Source: Liolophura sinensis (lineage: Eukaryota; Mollusca; Polyplacophora; Chitonida; Chitonidae). From it: DNA of 64,000 nt. Both the position numbers and the translations under genes were made by a program. The stretch lies in assembly GCF_032854445.1 (NCBI RefSeq), contig NC_088302.1, forward strand, positions 9,233,338 through 9,297,337, read 5' to 3'. Numbering within the stretch: the stretch's first letter is position 1; each line of letters begins with the position of its first letter. Positions 1 to 13,200 of this stretch are shown here, piece by piece. The notes below the pieces were generated by a model that did no database searches, was not told the DNA's origin, and saw only the letters and a program-made list of their open reading frames with translations.

Positions 1-16
1 ATACAAGACAAGGTCA

Positions 17-178
17 GTGGAGACCTTTATCTGTTTTGTATATAGTATCTTGACTTCAGCGCTTTTCATTTTCTGTTTTCTCGATTTTATAACATGGCTG
101 GTTGGTTACGGCTGTCTGCTTGTCTTGCCAAGTGTCTTGAAGGAGTGTCTGCAAGATATACTGTGTGAGGAAAGATAT
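17..178 (+). CDS. possible penultimate exon of an unrecognised gene (partial)
   Basis: An open frame ends in LPSVLKECLQDILCEERY directly before a GTAAGT donor at 179. Its phase (0) matches the next exon candidate at 763. The 5' boundary is not clear: a pyrimidine-rich stretch and an AG near 60 could be the acceptor, so the coding part may be only the last 110 bases or so. The hydrophobic first part of the frame may be read-through of intron. I do not recognise the product. Treated as coding only because of the donor and the matching phase. Confidence 0.3.
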
Positions 179-762
179 GTAAGTTTACATTTTACAACTA
201 TTTTTATGAGTACGTTGGTGAGAATGCCTCTATACTATAGAGCCATGAAAAAAGGTGGAGAAATTTCCGAATGTAGTTTACCCAAGTACTCAGTGTCAGT
301 GTGCTTAACGAAATAGACCATGTGTTTATGGTCGAATATTAGCTTCCTTTCGTGATGTGTTATTCAATGTTTCACTGTTGACGTTACCACAGCAGGCTAC
401 ATGTACATAATTTGAACTGACTGCTGAAGCCTAACGAAAACTGTAGGTTTTAGCAATTGTTATGCCTCAAGAAGAAAGCTGAGAAACTTTTTTGTATTTT
501 TATATATTAGGCCACATCATATACTAGGTATTAAGAAATAAAAATGGCTTGTGTTCAAGGAGCGCAATACACCCATTAGAGCAATAATCTATATTTAAGA
601 TGTCACTCTAAACTTAACATATTTTCTCCATATAAATGGATATATATGCATCTATTGATTCTTCATTGTGAACTACTTTTCTATTATTCTTAGTCATGTA
701 GTCTTTGTCACAATACTTTGTTAGCTGCATTGATTAGATGATGTGTCTGTTATACGTTTCAG

Positions 763-1080
763 GAGCCAGAACATGTGAGATCACCATTGCTGGTATACAG
801 TGGTGACCATCTCGGAAATTATGGTGCAGCAGAGTATACCTTATTTGTGGACAAAGAAGCAATTGCTCATTCCTTGGATCTGATCCAGGGATTTGAGTGC
901 TTGTTGGCAGTTTATTATGTTTTTAATTTGGCATACCTACCAACTGTTTATAGTAGTAACTTTTCTTCAGAAGATTGCCAAGAAAAGTCATTAGCCAGAT
1001 TACTAAACTTTCCAAGCATGCAAAATGACACAAATGGCTTTCAGACATGTCAGTTGCACTTGCTGACCAAGTTTAAATAG
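763..1080 (+). CDS. terminal exon of an unrecognised gene (3' end)
   Basis: A TTTCAG acceptor is followed by an open frame starting EPEHVRSPLLVYSGDHLG and ending at a TAG at 1078-1080. The middle reads FVDKEAIAHSLDLIQGFECL and then LLAVYYVFNLAYLP. This resembles the C-terminal pattern of a widespread uncharacterised animal family in which a short conserved block (VDK/EG-x-LAVYYVFNxxYP) ends large, often transposon-like, multi-copy genes. That resemblance is from memory of the pattern only. No function can be assigned. The bulk of the gene lies upstream of the window. Confidence 0.5.
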   Translation, partial: EPEHVRSPLLVYSGDHLGNYGAAEYTLFVDKEAIAHSLDLIQGFECLLAVYYVFNLAYLPTVYSSNFSSEDCQEKSLARLLNFPSMQNDTNGFQTCQLHLLTKFK

Positions 1081-1218
1081 AATGAAGACATCTTGATGTA
1101 CAAGGCAGATCTTTATTACTATTCACCTGACGTTTTCCAAATTCAGCATCGCTTGTCTGGTTTACTATTCCATGATGTTGAATGTTTGGTATGAATTTCT
1201 GAATAATGTTTTATTCTA

Positions 1219-1800
1219 GTGAGATACAATAATTGTAAAACCTTCATTGTTTTTGAGTTAGAGTATGGTTGTAATACAGTAGTTGATTTTAAAGCAATTG
1301 AAGCAAGTGGTGGGAAAATTTTGCAAACGTTTTATATTGACTCTCTAGTATTTTTGAGGGCTGACAACACTAATGTGTATCATATGAATCTCCAAGGAAC
1401 ATGCCCAAGTCTTGTTTAATATTTTGAAATCTCTCTCTTACATTGTTCAGATATGATGTATCATGGTCATTTTAATGACATAGTTAATTTTAAAGCCATT
1501 GTTTTTTTAAAGAGGACTGATGACATTTTCGGGATTTTTGTATAGACTTCATTCTTCAGCTGCTTTTTTCAGGACTCACAACATTAATGTAAATACAAGT
1601 CCTGCTTAATCTAAGTATGTTTAATATTTTGAACATTTTATATATTTTTTCTCTGAACGTACACGAGAGATCAAGTATGGTTGCAGTTAAATAGTTGATT
1701 TGGAAGCCCCTTGGATTTTTAAAGTATAGGGATGAAGACTACCACCTTTTCCTTCTTTTCCAAGGACTGACAATAAATACTTAACTATCTTAGAACAATC
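1219..1800. repeat. three degenerate tandem copies of a ~200 bp module
   Basis: Three diverged blocks start near 1219, 1440 and 1670. They share, in order, a TAGTTGATTTTAAAGC-like stretch, then GGACTGACAACA, then (copies 1 and 2) AAGTCTTGTTTAATATTTTGAA. They lie just downstream of the stop of the preceding gene, so they may be part of its 3' UTR or a decayed local duplication. The 66-codon open frame in copy 1 is not conserved in copies 2 and 3, so it is not called coding. Confidence 0.55.
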
Positions 1801-3269
1801 ATCGTGTATGATCTTAAATTCCAAAGCATGTGTATCCTGGTGATCTTAAATATTTTTAAACTTTTAGTGGAAATACATGTGGTGGGCAGTTAAAAATAGT
1901 TGGTATTTTTTTTTGTTTTTTGCTTTTCATAAATATAAAATCACTGAAATGAAACCCAACAACGGAAACCATACTGTTTATTAGCAAATTAAACAAAAGG
2001 TTATGAAACTGGTTTTTCAAATAAGGTGATTTATATTTGGTTCAGTGTATTAAATGGTGTGGTTATTTCCGATGACAAAAACAGTACCTGTTTCCATTAT
2101 TCTTGTTGTCTTTGGTGGCAGTAAGTGGATGAAGGTGCTGTTTCATGTAGTGTTGAATGAAATTCACAGAAGACCAAAGATTTTTCAACAATATGTCATG
2201 TGACCAGTGGAAAAGTATGGTATAACGTGCCAGTATAATAAAGTTTGTCAGTTACCCTGGGCACTCCGGTTTCCCCCTCCCATTAAATAATGTCTGCCAT
2301 CGTAAGAGTAAAAAAATTCTTGAGTAAGTGTTAAAGAACAATCCTTTTAAAAAAAGACATAAATATGATTGTTTATTAACCACTGTGGGTTTATGATATG
2401 TGTGTGTCTCACGTGCAGCTTTTGTACGTATACTTGCCATGCAGATTTATCAAAGACTCAAGTGACTCATTTGTTTTTCTGAGTGTATTGTCGAATTCAT
2501 ACGTGAATAAATAAAGATATGCTAATAAGGAAGCTCTATTAGTAGCAACTGGGATACCTATAAGTTTTGTTACATCGCGTTGTCGAATTTCACGTATATG
2601 TTAATATTCAGAAATTGGAGTATAAATCTATAAACCGAGTAACATCATAAGAGTGGTAACCGGAATTTGGTTTCGAACTATCAAAAATGATTTTTGAGCC
2701 CTGAACTGATGGCACTCCTTTGAAACAAGCAACTTACTATTAAAGGCGCTGAAGTACATTTTGATGACGGATTGTGGTGTAGAGAGACGAAAAATCTAGT
2801 GGAAATATATACACAGTGCAGTAAACAATTTAAATAAACCATAAATTCATTGTTCAACGTCTTTGACTTGTTTAGTATCCACATGAACTGTGCAAAGGAG
2901 TCTTTTCACATAACTGAATAAAAAGTTTCCCAATATGTAGAAATTTACGTGCCAACGTAGACAGGAGTGTGGAAGGGCATTTTGTGGATCCAGATATAAT
3001 AGTATAGTATAACTATCACAGGAACAGTATAGAAATAATCAGCAAGTTTCACTGATGTCGGAAAGACACATCTGAAACACCAGATGAGTCAAATCCAGTT
3101 TGTATAGTTCAAATCACTTCATTTTTTAAACATAGACAACACATTTGTTTCATTCAAAATTACGTCAAATATACTATGAAGCAGGAAAAATTATAAAAGC
3201 ATCTCAGATACTGTCTTCTTGCAGCACGATACAAAGCGTTGATATTAAATTTGCCATGTGTTTATAATG

Positions 3270-3500
3270 TCCCCATAGGCCCAAGTTGAGCAGAATTAGA
3301 TGAAGGGGATAGCATGAAGGGGATAGTGCAACGACTGGTTGACGCGTATGAGTATAATGACTCGGGCGGGGGCACCTTACTTGATAAAAGAGCGGTGGAA
3401 ATTCGTCCTGCAACAAGGAGGCACATTACATACACTCTAAGGATTCCTTCGTCGTCATATGACTGAAAAATTAACCCCCAAGCACTCACTCACTCACTCT
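3270..3500 (+). repeat. SINE, second family, (ACTC)n tail
   Basis: The stretch runs through GGATTCCTTCGTCGTCATATG, continues ACTGAAAAATTAACCCCCAAG and ends CACTCACTCACTCACTC. It is the same element as the one on the opposite strand at 60908-61225, and a third copy lies at 37985-38245. The tRNA-like head is best seen in the 61 kb copy. The short open frames here on the minus strand are shadows of the repeat. Confidence 0.7.
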
Positions 3501-6500
3501 ACGCTATGATTATTTGTCTATTTTTGCATTTGTACATTTTAAGGGACATTGCATTACATAAGTCAGGCAATATCCGGTGACCAGCCAAATATTGTCGTGT
3601 TATTTGGTAAGTTAACAATTCTTAGTGCTCATTTATATAGATACAATTTCCACAGGCACTGTCACAGTTTCAAGAGAGATTCCATTATTATTTTCTTGTT
3701 ACAAGCAAACTCAGCGGATCTAAACACAACAGGAAGGAGAAAGGAGCATGCTGTATGCGGTGATGCGTTAACATTCGCGTGGTACTGGCATGGCGAGATG
3801 TTTTAGCTATCATTACGTGGACATATTCTGTGTCCTAGGATTGGAGAGCTTGCTTATATTTTAAAAACACAGTTTTGCTACGTACTGCTACATTACCTGA
3901 TATGCATATAGGCTATATGGAGAATACAACAGCTAGGCGAGGCATCCCAGATGTCTTTCGTATGATAAATCCTCGATATTTCGATATGTTCATATACCAT
4001 GTACCATCCTAAACTTAAATAACTGCTATTTGATATGGGCTTCTTCATTCGCTGAAGGTTTTATCTGCCTGCCTCATCTTACCCCTTGGGTTTACAAATG
4101 AATCAACAACCTCACTACGATTAGTTCTCGTAGGTGTGAAATTGAAAAATCAGTGGAAATTAGTTTTTATTTAGCTAATAATTAAAATTAGTTAAAATTT
4201 AGTTTTTATTTCATTCCCATTACTATTATACCTTGTTTACGATTGAGAAACTTGTGCGTCTTCCTTTCCTTTCAAATACAACTTTTTTTGTACTCTGCCA
4301 AAAGTTTCAAGATCCATAACCACAAGAGAAATAAAGCATCGAAGAAAACGTTATCAAAATATGTATCGTCCTGTTACTAACAAAGCAATTTTTCCCTTTC
4401 ATTATACATGATATTGATACATGATATTCAAGCAACCTTTTTGTAAGATTACCTTACAGGCCACACCAGTGCTTGTACAAGCACGTTACCATACTCTACA
4501 TTGAGATACATCACTGCCACCAGGAGCATATTTTGTACAGAGATCCTCAACTGGAGATCACTAGAGTCACAGTGATGAGGCACAAAGTGATGTCATGAAA
4601 CACAAAAGCTTTGACCCAAACTTTGTTTCTAATAATGCTTTATATACATTCATTCTCTTCATCTGAGGTAGGCCCCCTATGCATATGATTCTAGCCTGAG
4701 ACTAATACAACAGTTATATCTATTATATTAGTCCCAGTTGTAACCAACATCTGAAACAATTTTATTGATGAATTTTGATTAAATGGTTTTGGCGCAAGAA
4801 CTCTTCTGTCCGACGACTTAAAAGACACTTATCTAGGGTGCAGGGCCACGACCCTCCCATCGGGGAAAATGCCAGTAAATTTTTCTTGTTTCTTGCCTAC
4901 TTCTAAACTCAAACAGAATACGAGCTCGGCTACGTCAAATGATACAAAGGAATTTATGACAGGCTTTACTGTGCTGTAGCCAATACAGCGTTCACAGAAT
5001 TTATGACAGGCGATCAACTTTATAGAAATCTTTGCCGTTCACAGAATCCATTATACACTTTTCACTATCGCATCTACTCTTCACATCTGTTTATCTTAAC
5101 GATCTCAAATTCCAATGCTGACGCAATTTTCGCGTATGCACACGAGTAAAGAATAGTATAATCGCATGAATATTATATTTTGCTTTTTTTACTTTTCACC
5201 ACTTACTGTTCGTCCATATGCGTGTACAAAAAAGCAACAGTGCATGGGATTTTGATATGTTCGTGATGAGGAGTGGCCGCTATCGGTTTCGTACTATCCT
5301 ATGTATCTACATACAGGTACTGAATATAAGTCACCGTTCTTTATCCATGCACCAAAGCCAACAATCTGCACTGACTGACTAAGAAATGGTACTTGTCAAT
5401 GATAAACTGCAATGAGAACGCCATGCGTCCAATTTACTGACCTCCGTCCAGTTTTGACCGTAGTGTTGTTTGAAAATATGTGTGTCAATAAATGCGTTCA
5501 AGAAAAGTGTATTGATACCCTTGCTGTTCAAGTTCTACTATTTGTCAGACAATTTGAGGCTTTACTTTATCGTCATTTACAGAATTTCGCTTGGAATGTT
5601 AATAACCTCGTGATCCTTTGACCTCAAATATGATTCGCGCTTCCTATCTTCCAATCAGATTATCCCGTTTGAATTAACTTTAGTGTAACCACGTCCTACT
5701 GCTGGTAACAAACCCGCTCATATTGATGGTTTTGAAGGGTTGATTTATTACTTATTGTGATAAAGGGCTATTGAGCACAGATCTATGCAAATATGAGAGT
5801 CAGCGGTCTGCAGCAGTTTTACCTTACTGCCTTATTCACCATAGATCTTAAACAGAAACATAGTCTTTTACATATGACTGCGTAAATGCAAACAGGTACT
5901 TATCTAGGTGAAGAGGAAATTCACAACAAAAACTTTTGCGACACAAAATATGTTTCTGCAAAATTGCCACTTGAAAACTGAAATGATTTATGTTCGTCTG
6001 GATGTTATCCTGACACAGAATATATTTTCATACAGTTACTGGGAGCGTTTGTGTGTCAAATAATGTTATACACATTTGGTCAACAACCATTGAGTACAGG
6101 TGAAAGACCTTGACGCTTTATATTTCTGACGCTGCACTGGCGGATGTTTATCTGGTTATTAGAATCCTGCTGATTTAATAAGAGTCTTGTCTCTCTATAC
6201 ATTTATAAACGTGGATTTTCCGCACAGACGTCACACACATATATCCACTTTTATCTTACTTACAATGCGTTAAGATTCGTGCATAATAATTTGTTTGCAG
6301 TTGCAGTAAGTTGACGTCGGGCTTCATGAAAATGGTGTACCAATTATCGCATCAGTCCAGAAGTTCACAGAGGTCATATATACAACGACTTACACATATA
6401 TACAACGTTGTCCTTGACAACGCTCTGAGCACGTGCCGGCATGTGATATGAGGCGTGAAGTAGAACTTTCGGTTCACTATTTTATGAAGTCGTATACAGG

Positions 6501-7177
6501 TCATTAGATGTTTTGTTCCATGATTTATGCGAGTTAGTGAACTCTGGGTGCACGCGCACCCATCGAGGCATTCGCATAACAGAAATGACACGGAAATGAG
6601 TACCGTGAATTTAGAAAGTTACAAAACCTTCCCACATTAGCCCATAAAGAATAAAGTGTTCATCATAGAATTAAATTAACTATCCCATGTTACCGCCGTG
6701 TAAAATATAGATGGTGGGAGAAACCTTAAAATACTGCCCATATACATTTGAGGTGAACAAAGCATGCCCATGCAGACCTGCTGGAAATGAAGGACTCAAT
6801 TGTGGGAGATCGTAACGAGAAAAACTCCATGTCCAGAAACTAGTGCGAATATTTTATCATTTAAATAAATTTATAAAAATGCTATGCAGGTGTTTCATAA
6901 TTTACAACCATGTTAGAAGTATTGGTTAATATATCAGCAGGTAGGAGCCGATGTCAGAGATTAGGCTTGTATGCTAAATTATACCGTCATCTTTCTAAGC
7001 TATTGATTATACTTTAATCACAAAAGAAATGTTTCATATTCAGTTTCTATTCAGGACATTAAGTAATTTTCAATCTTGAAGCTTAATACGGAAATAAAAG
7101 AAACAGTGCGCAAGAATATTTACTCTTCGTTAATTATTAAGGTCACTGACCGTGCCCTTAATTCAGAAGTTATTCAT

Positions 7178-7255
7178 TTTATTTATTTGATCAGTGTTTT
7201 ACGCCGTACTCAAGAATGGCACTTATACGGCGGCCAGCATTGTGGTGAGAGGGAA
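7178..7255 (-). repeat. SINE family 1, 3' fragment
   Basis: The + strand begins with a TTTATTTATTTGAT tail complement and then GTGTTTTACGCCGTACTCAA and CGGCGGCCAGCAT. It matches the 3' third of the full-length copy at 13289-13558 in reverse orientation. Confidence 0.8.
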
Positions 7256-10020
7256 GTGGACAAAGGTTTAATTTAAAATGAGATGCATCAGCTAATAAAC
7301 AAACTTAGGTCATAATACGATTCACGGACGTGTGAGATCATTTCATTGATGTACTTACCATCTGACACATATGAGAACGACAGCTTTGTTGCTATTATCG
7401 ATTTGGAACACCCCTTCATAGTTCACGAGTGGTTTGTGAATGTTGGACATGACGCTTAAATTATATTCATAATTATATTTTCATGAGGCTTGTGTTCTAC
7501 CATTTTAGACAAGAGTTGCAATAGATTTTAGGGATCTCTTTTCATTTCTTTTGACTAAATTTGCACTCTCGCACTCTCTTACCGCTCTAGTTTTAAAGCA
7601 CGTGTCGAGCAAGAACTTAAGAGGCACTTCTCTACTTTCATAGAAAACTTGTACCACTCCTGAAGTATACTGATTGTAACGTGAGCTTGTATGATAGACA
7701 TAAATCTATCTGATATTGCATCGGACTGGTCGTAGATATAACTGTATAACTCAGAAATGATCATGTGCACCAGGTTTGTGATGGCTTAAAGAGCATTGTC
7801 CTATTCAGGCCTGGGGGTAAATAATGTTGGAAATGACCATGGCTAGAAGGAAGATGACGTTTATGGTACAATTCCGCTGTGTTTAACATCAACAGCCATG
7901 ACTTGGCCTTGTACGTAGTTTTTGTGAGTATATCGACGTGACTCAAACTGCATAGACCGTAGTTCACCCGTGACGCTTGTCAGCAATCGCACTGTCGTCG
8001 TTTCTGTGGTTTTTCTCTCTATGTTCTAGGTCTTTTATTATATTAAACAAATATGCATATGACGGGATATGGTAAGCAATTGTCTCCCCCATCATTGTAG
8101 CTTTTCCTATATACCTTATATTCTTGACTTACATGTATATGTACAGTTGTGCTCTCCACATAGTCTGACCACGGCATATGAATTAAAATGGTTAACCTTG
8201 GCAATCGATTAAATATGTGTGGATTTGTTAGTCAGCTGTTTCTTGGCACCTTTTGTATCGAAAGTCAAACAATACTGATTAGACAGATTGGTCGAAATGA
8301 TTTCAACAGAGATAAACTTAAATGAAGATTGCCATTGTTGTCTAGTTGACGGCTTTAGCGAAGATATAAACAGCTTTTAAAACTCCACTATTGAAATGCA
8401 TGGCACGCGGAGAGTTCATGTCAACAGTGGAGTTATTGAAATCACGTATTTAATCCGGTTGAATTAAACCTTAATAAAATAGGCCAACCGAGGTCGTCAA
8501 GGACACATGTACACCGTGAGTTGAGAGAATTTCAATCATAACAAGGTCAGTATTTTATGTGTGGGGTCAGACTTTTTCATTCATAACCCCACCTTGGTGT
8601 GACAAAGCTTTGTCATAGGACAGTTCACTCTGTAATATATTCCTACGTCATAGATATTGATGTATAGGTTCCAGATGCTACCATACACAAGTTAAACGAA
8701 TAACAAACGAACCCTACCAAGGAACTTATCTATAAACAAACCTAAACTATAAAAACCTCATCCAAGTCCGTAATATGTATTATAACTCTTCGAGCTCCGC
8801 TTAACCGGTGCGGCATATTGAGGTACCACATCAGCAAATCAAACAAAAACTCTAGTATCATATCGGGGCCAGTCAGAAGTTAAGGTACGCAACAGTTGTT
8901 TTGTTTCTTTCCGTTGCAGTTTTACCTTTTTTGTTTAGTCTGTCGTTAATTTGTTTTCCTATTTATCTACTTTTTCAAATTTCTGTTTTTGTCCTTTTTT
9001 ATTTTATACAGTATGGAACGCTTGACGCTTTTCTTTCCGGATTGTCTTTATTTCAATTTGAATCATATTTTATGCCGTACATCCAAAACTTTCTTCCATT
9101 GTAATCCATTGCCTGTTGTCAACTGTTAGCTTTACTCTTCATATTATTACTGATATGTTGGACTCTTTTTCAGCTGGTAATGTAGTTTTCATCAACGTAC
9201 GCTTCACTTTGTTTCCAAAGTGGAAACCATGTTCTTGTTCAGAATCTAACGTTCATCTCATGTAGCTATATGGAGTATTACTGGTAATTTTAAACATAAC
9301 TTTTACATTGATTATTCTAACAGTCTATTCTCGTCGAATGGAATAATGTTTCGTATTGCGCATCAACATTTGTATGCTTTATTAACAGTTACTCAGAAAT
9401 TTCAAATCCATATTTTCTATGATTTACCAATTTGAATAAAAGAATGTATCTATGGTGGGTTTAGCTTGCAGCTGAAATAAAATATCTACTATCAAGAAAG
9501 CTGAATTCGAATTGTGCCTAATATTATACATTTTTGTTAAACCTCTTTGGCCTTCAATTAAACAATCATGTCGCCTATGACTTCACAATTTTGGACAGAA
9601 AATATTTCACAAAACTTGTATGAGGTAACATATTCATAAACTATTTATGTCTGACTAATATCTAACCACTTGGTATAGGTCGCTAGAATTGAATTATATT
9701 AATTTATATTACAAATGCACGTCAAAATTGAAATTCGTGCTGTATGCTAAGATGTTCTTGATACCGGATGCAGACGCGGTACAAATGAAAACTGTTCAAT
9801 TTACCGAGGAGTAACAGATGGCATTTGACTTATTGATCAGTTTAATTCAATTCTACAGGTTTGCATAGCTGAAAGTGGTAATAAAAGCAGATAAGACTTT
9901 CTGCGCTGAAATATAACCAACTGCTTAATACAAAAGAAATGGAAGAATGATAGAAATTCATTTACATAGACATTCTTTAATCCCAATACTTTTGCCCCAT
10001 TAGCCATTGAAGAGAACATG

Positions 10021-10131
10021 CCCCGTGTTCTGCCCGGTTTTCTCCCACCATAATACTGACCACAGTCGTATAAGTGACATATTCTTGACTACTGAGTGAA
10101 ACCTCAATCAAATAAATAGTTAAATAAATTG
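10021..10131 (+). repeat. SINE family 1, 3' fragment
   Basis: CTGCCCGGTTTTCTCCCACC is followed by CATAATACTGACCACAGTCG and an AAATAAATAG tail. This is a diverged 3' part of the family seen whole at 13289. It lies 170 bases upstream of the TEP start codon. Confidence 0.75.
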
Positions 10132-10299
10132 AAGAGATCATGATGTGGGGCTGTTTTTAAAAATATAATCTTTTATATGCTGATGATCAACATCAAGAAA
10201 TAAATGGAAAAGACGTCATTTGCGGAAATATTTATTTTGCTTATAGGGACCAATGACACTTTTCACTTTTAACAAATACCTATTTTTCTGTTCCTGCAG

Positions 10300-13200
10300 A
10301 TGGCGCTGATGCGCGTTGTCGCCATGCTGACGCTGTGCTTGACATCAGCCTGGTCCAGCAGCGTGTAAGTGTTTTCTCTTACAGTTACTTAAGTTAAAAC
10401 AGGTGAGGTCGCGCGTTCGAATCTAGCTGTTGCCGAACTGGTCGCTTGTTTAAGTCAAGATTCGTGTCAGATATCACGGCGGTCCGTGATTTACCACAGT
10501 TTCCGCCACAAATAAATCTATCCCAAAACTATCATAACTCTTGAGCATAGCTTTAAATACCAATCAAGTACAGGTATATTAAAAAGGCTATATTGACTTT
10601 GAGAGAAAAACTTTAGCTAGTTACATCGCCTTCCTTTGTTTGAAACCTATCTGCACTATTACACACACCATGTTAATTTGTCAACTATTAATACATTTAC
10701 TGTAGGCACAAGTAAACAGCAGTTCATAGTTTTTGCGTCTCTCGATGTTTGTTTTAAAAATTCTTTAAAACATTTAACGAGCTAGATATATCTTATTTGG
10801 TTGTAGAGTTTTGTCCCCCGTAAAACCGGAAAAGGAACCCAAACCACTTCCGCCCGAACCCAAACCGGAAGACCTATACCTAGTGTCTGTTCCCAGAGTA
10901 GTTCGTCCTGGTCAGTTCTTGGACGTTTTTATCAGCGTTTTTACGAGACAACGTGGTTTTTTGAAACCAACGGTTGAACTTAAAGGCACTGGGTCCGACT
11001 ACAACGTAACACACGTCACGAGGTCGAGGTATCTGTACTCAAGTAAGCTGAAAAATGGAAATCAAATATATAAGTATATAAAACATGTTAATACTTTATA
11101 CCTTTCCATCTTCAATTATTCTACATTAATAAGGTCAAGACATCGTTAATACGGACCAAAACAAGACTTAAAACTAGACTCGAAGTTCGATCATAAAATT
11201 ATACTTGGTCAATATCTTATATATGATTTCTCGTTATTTTAATTAATTAGAATTAATAAGCGGAAATAAAAATCTTCCTTTAACCCGAAGAAATTATCGA
11301 ATTAAATATATTTTCGTAAATGGTAGTGTATCACAGGTTGCGTTATGTAAAACAATTACACGAAAACCAGTTTGTTTTAAAAATACATAATCTATACGTA
11401 AGTATATACACTGCATTGTGTATTTTTGTGCACAGGAAATGATAATAAAACGTGTTAAAACTGTTCACTTGCAGCTATTGGAAACGTAATATCACTCAAG
11501 GTACGTTATGCTTAATTCTTAAATAACTGACTGATCTCTGATGTCAATCAAAGCAGATGTAATCTAACCGACTACTCCAGCAAATGAAAAGACTACATCA
11601 GCCAATTAGATAATTTTAACACAGTAGGTGGGTCGGTTGATCGATTGGTCAAGCCTTTACCCTTTTTACAGTCTTATATGCAGTGATTAAGTGCTGATTG
11701 TATGCGAGATATTCCAATATAACTAGAATCTTTGAAGATGATTATACATTTACATGCCTGAATTTCTCAATTTTTTGAGAACACAGCCTACACGACATTT
11801 ACCACCTCGACGTTGTCGATCAACTGAACATTGTATTTTTTTATTAACAAATTGCTTAACATAGTTCAAAGGTAGGACGGTCAAAATTGAATTCTGAAAT
11901 AGATTGTGGCCTTCTCTAAATGTGTCTGATGCTAGATAAGGTTCCCTTTTTTAGATATGTTTGATAGACGACTGTCCCTTAAAATGTAGTCTTTATTGTA
12001 CTACTTTCACAAAAAATTGTGATTTCGTTTGGTTGCTTTCTTCGTAGTTCACACTTCCCTATAGACTTACAACCAACAGACGAAGTTTCTAAGGGGAAAA
12101 GTTGGGAGAAATCTGAGTTACGGATTTTGTGAAAGTGGTCGTATTTGTATAAAACTGTGCAAAATCTTTATCCTGGGAATCTGCCTTACAGGTCCCTCTC
12201 ACTGTGAACGCCCGCACATACCGTGTTGTGGTCACCAACGAATTGTTATTCAGCTTTGAACACGAGACCACCGTAACACTGGATTCCAACACTATCAATG
12301 GCTTCGTTCAGACAGACAAGGGCATGTACAACCCTGGCAGCACAGGTAAGTCCCATTTGTAACCACTCCACATGTTGCGCCCTGATCAGACTGAGGTGTC
12401 CCTGGGCTTGTGGGCAAGAACTGTCCGCAATTGTGCACTTCTAGCATAGAGGATAGGCTGATGATTTGAGATAGGAGATGCACATTTTCTTAGACAGGAA
12501 ACAGCTGCGCTAATAAATCTTTTGAACAGGGAATGCAGCGTGTTTTTCAGACCGAGTTAATGTCACAGATGGAAGTAAAGTTATGCACAATATACATGAT
12601 TATATGGAAAGCGAGATCGGCCACTAGCGCTCTTCTGACAGGTTTTGTGTTTAAATGACGGCGCACGAAAACACTTATTCTCGAGCCTCACTCAGTTCAA
12701 GCCATAAGGGGCTGAACAGCACAAGATTTGTCGCAACGACACGAGAACTTTTTGATACAGTTTACACTCAATTTTCTTCGATGTTTTGCATAAACCTATA
12801 TTAATTGAGCAAATAAAGAAAATGTTTTGCCAAAGTTTAATAATTCAAAAGATATAAATACAAATCCATTGAGCTAGAGTACGAAAGAAATGACGGGTAA
12901 AAGGTGCATTTACCAACAGTCAAAAAAAAGTCCGTACAGGTTTTGAAAAAATAAATAGAAATTATTAGGTTTGTAAAATTCAAACTTTTCTTATTTTCCA
13001 TTCATTTTTATAGTTCGCTACAGGATTCTTTCACTGGATCAGAATCTTCAGACCTTCAAAGGCAAATACGACGTGATTATTTATGTAAGTGCAACGGTTT
13101 ACAGCTCTGTTGTTATACGGGACTCGGCTTACTCTTGATTAAGATTTCCTGATCCTCAGACTACATCATTCACGGAAAAGACTTCTTCGTCCTTAGTTAA

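Larger units (their letters stand above)
1801..10299. other. gene-poor stretch with repeat fragments
   Basis: No exon with convincing splice sites and protein similarity was seen on either strand. The stretch is AT-rich. It holds a second-family SINE at 3270-3500, a family-1 SINE fragment at 7178-7255 (-) and another at 10021-10131 (+). The promoter and 5' UTR exon of the TEP gene that starts at 10300 presumably lie in its last part, but I could not place them. Confidence 0.5.

Noticed and set aside
11043..11149. Extension of TEP exon 2 to the end of its open frame
   Set aside because: Only the donor at 11043 gives phase 1, which exon 3 needs; the rest is intronic read-through.
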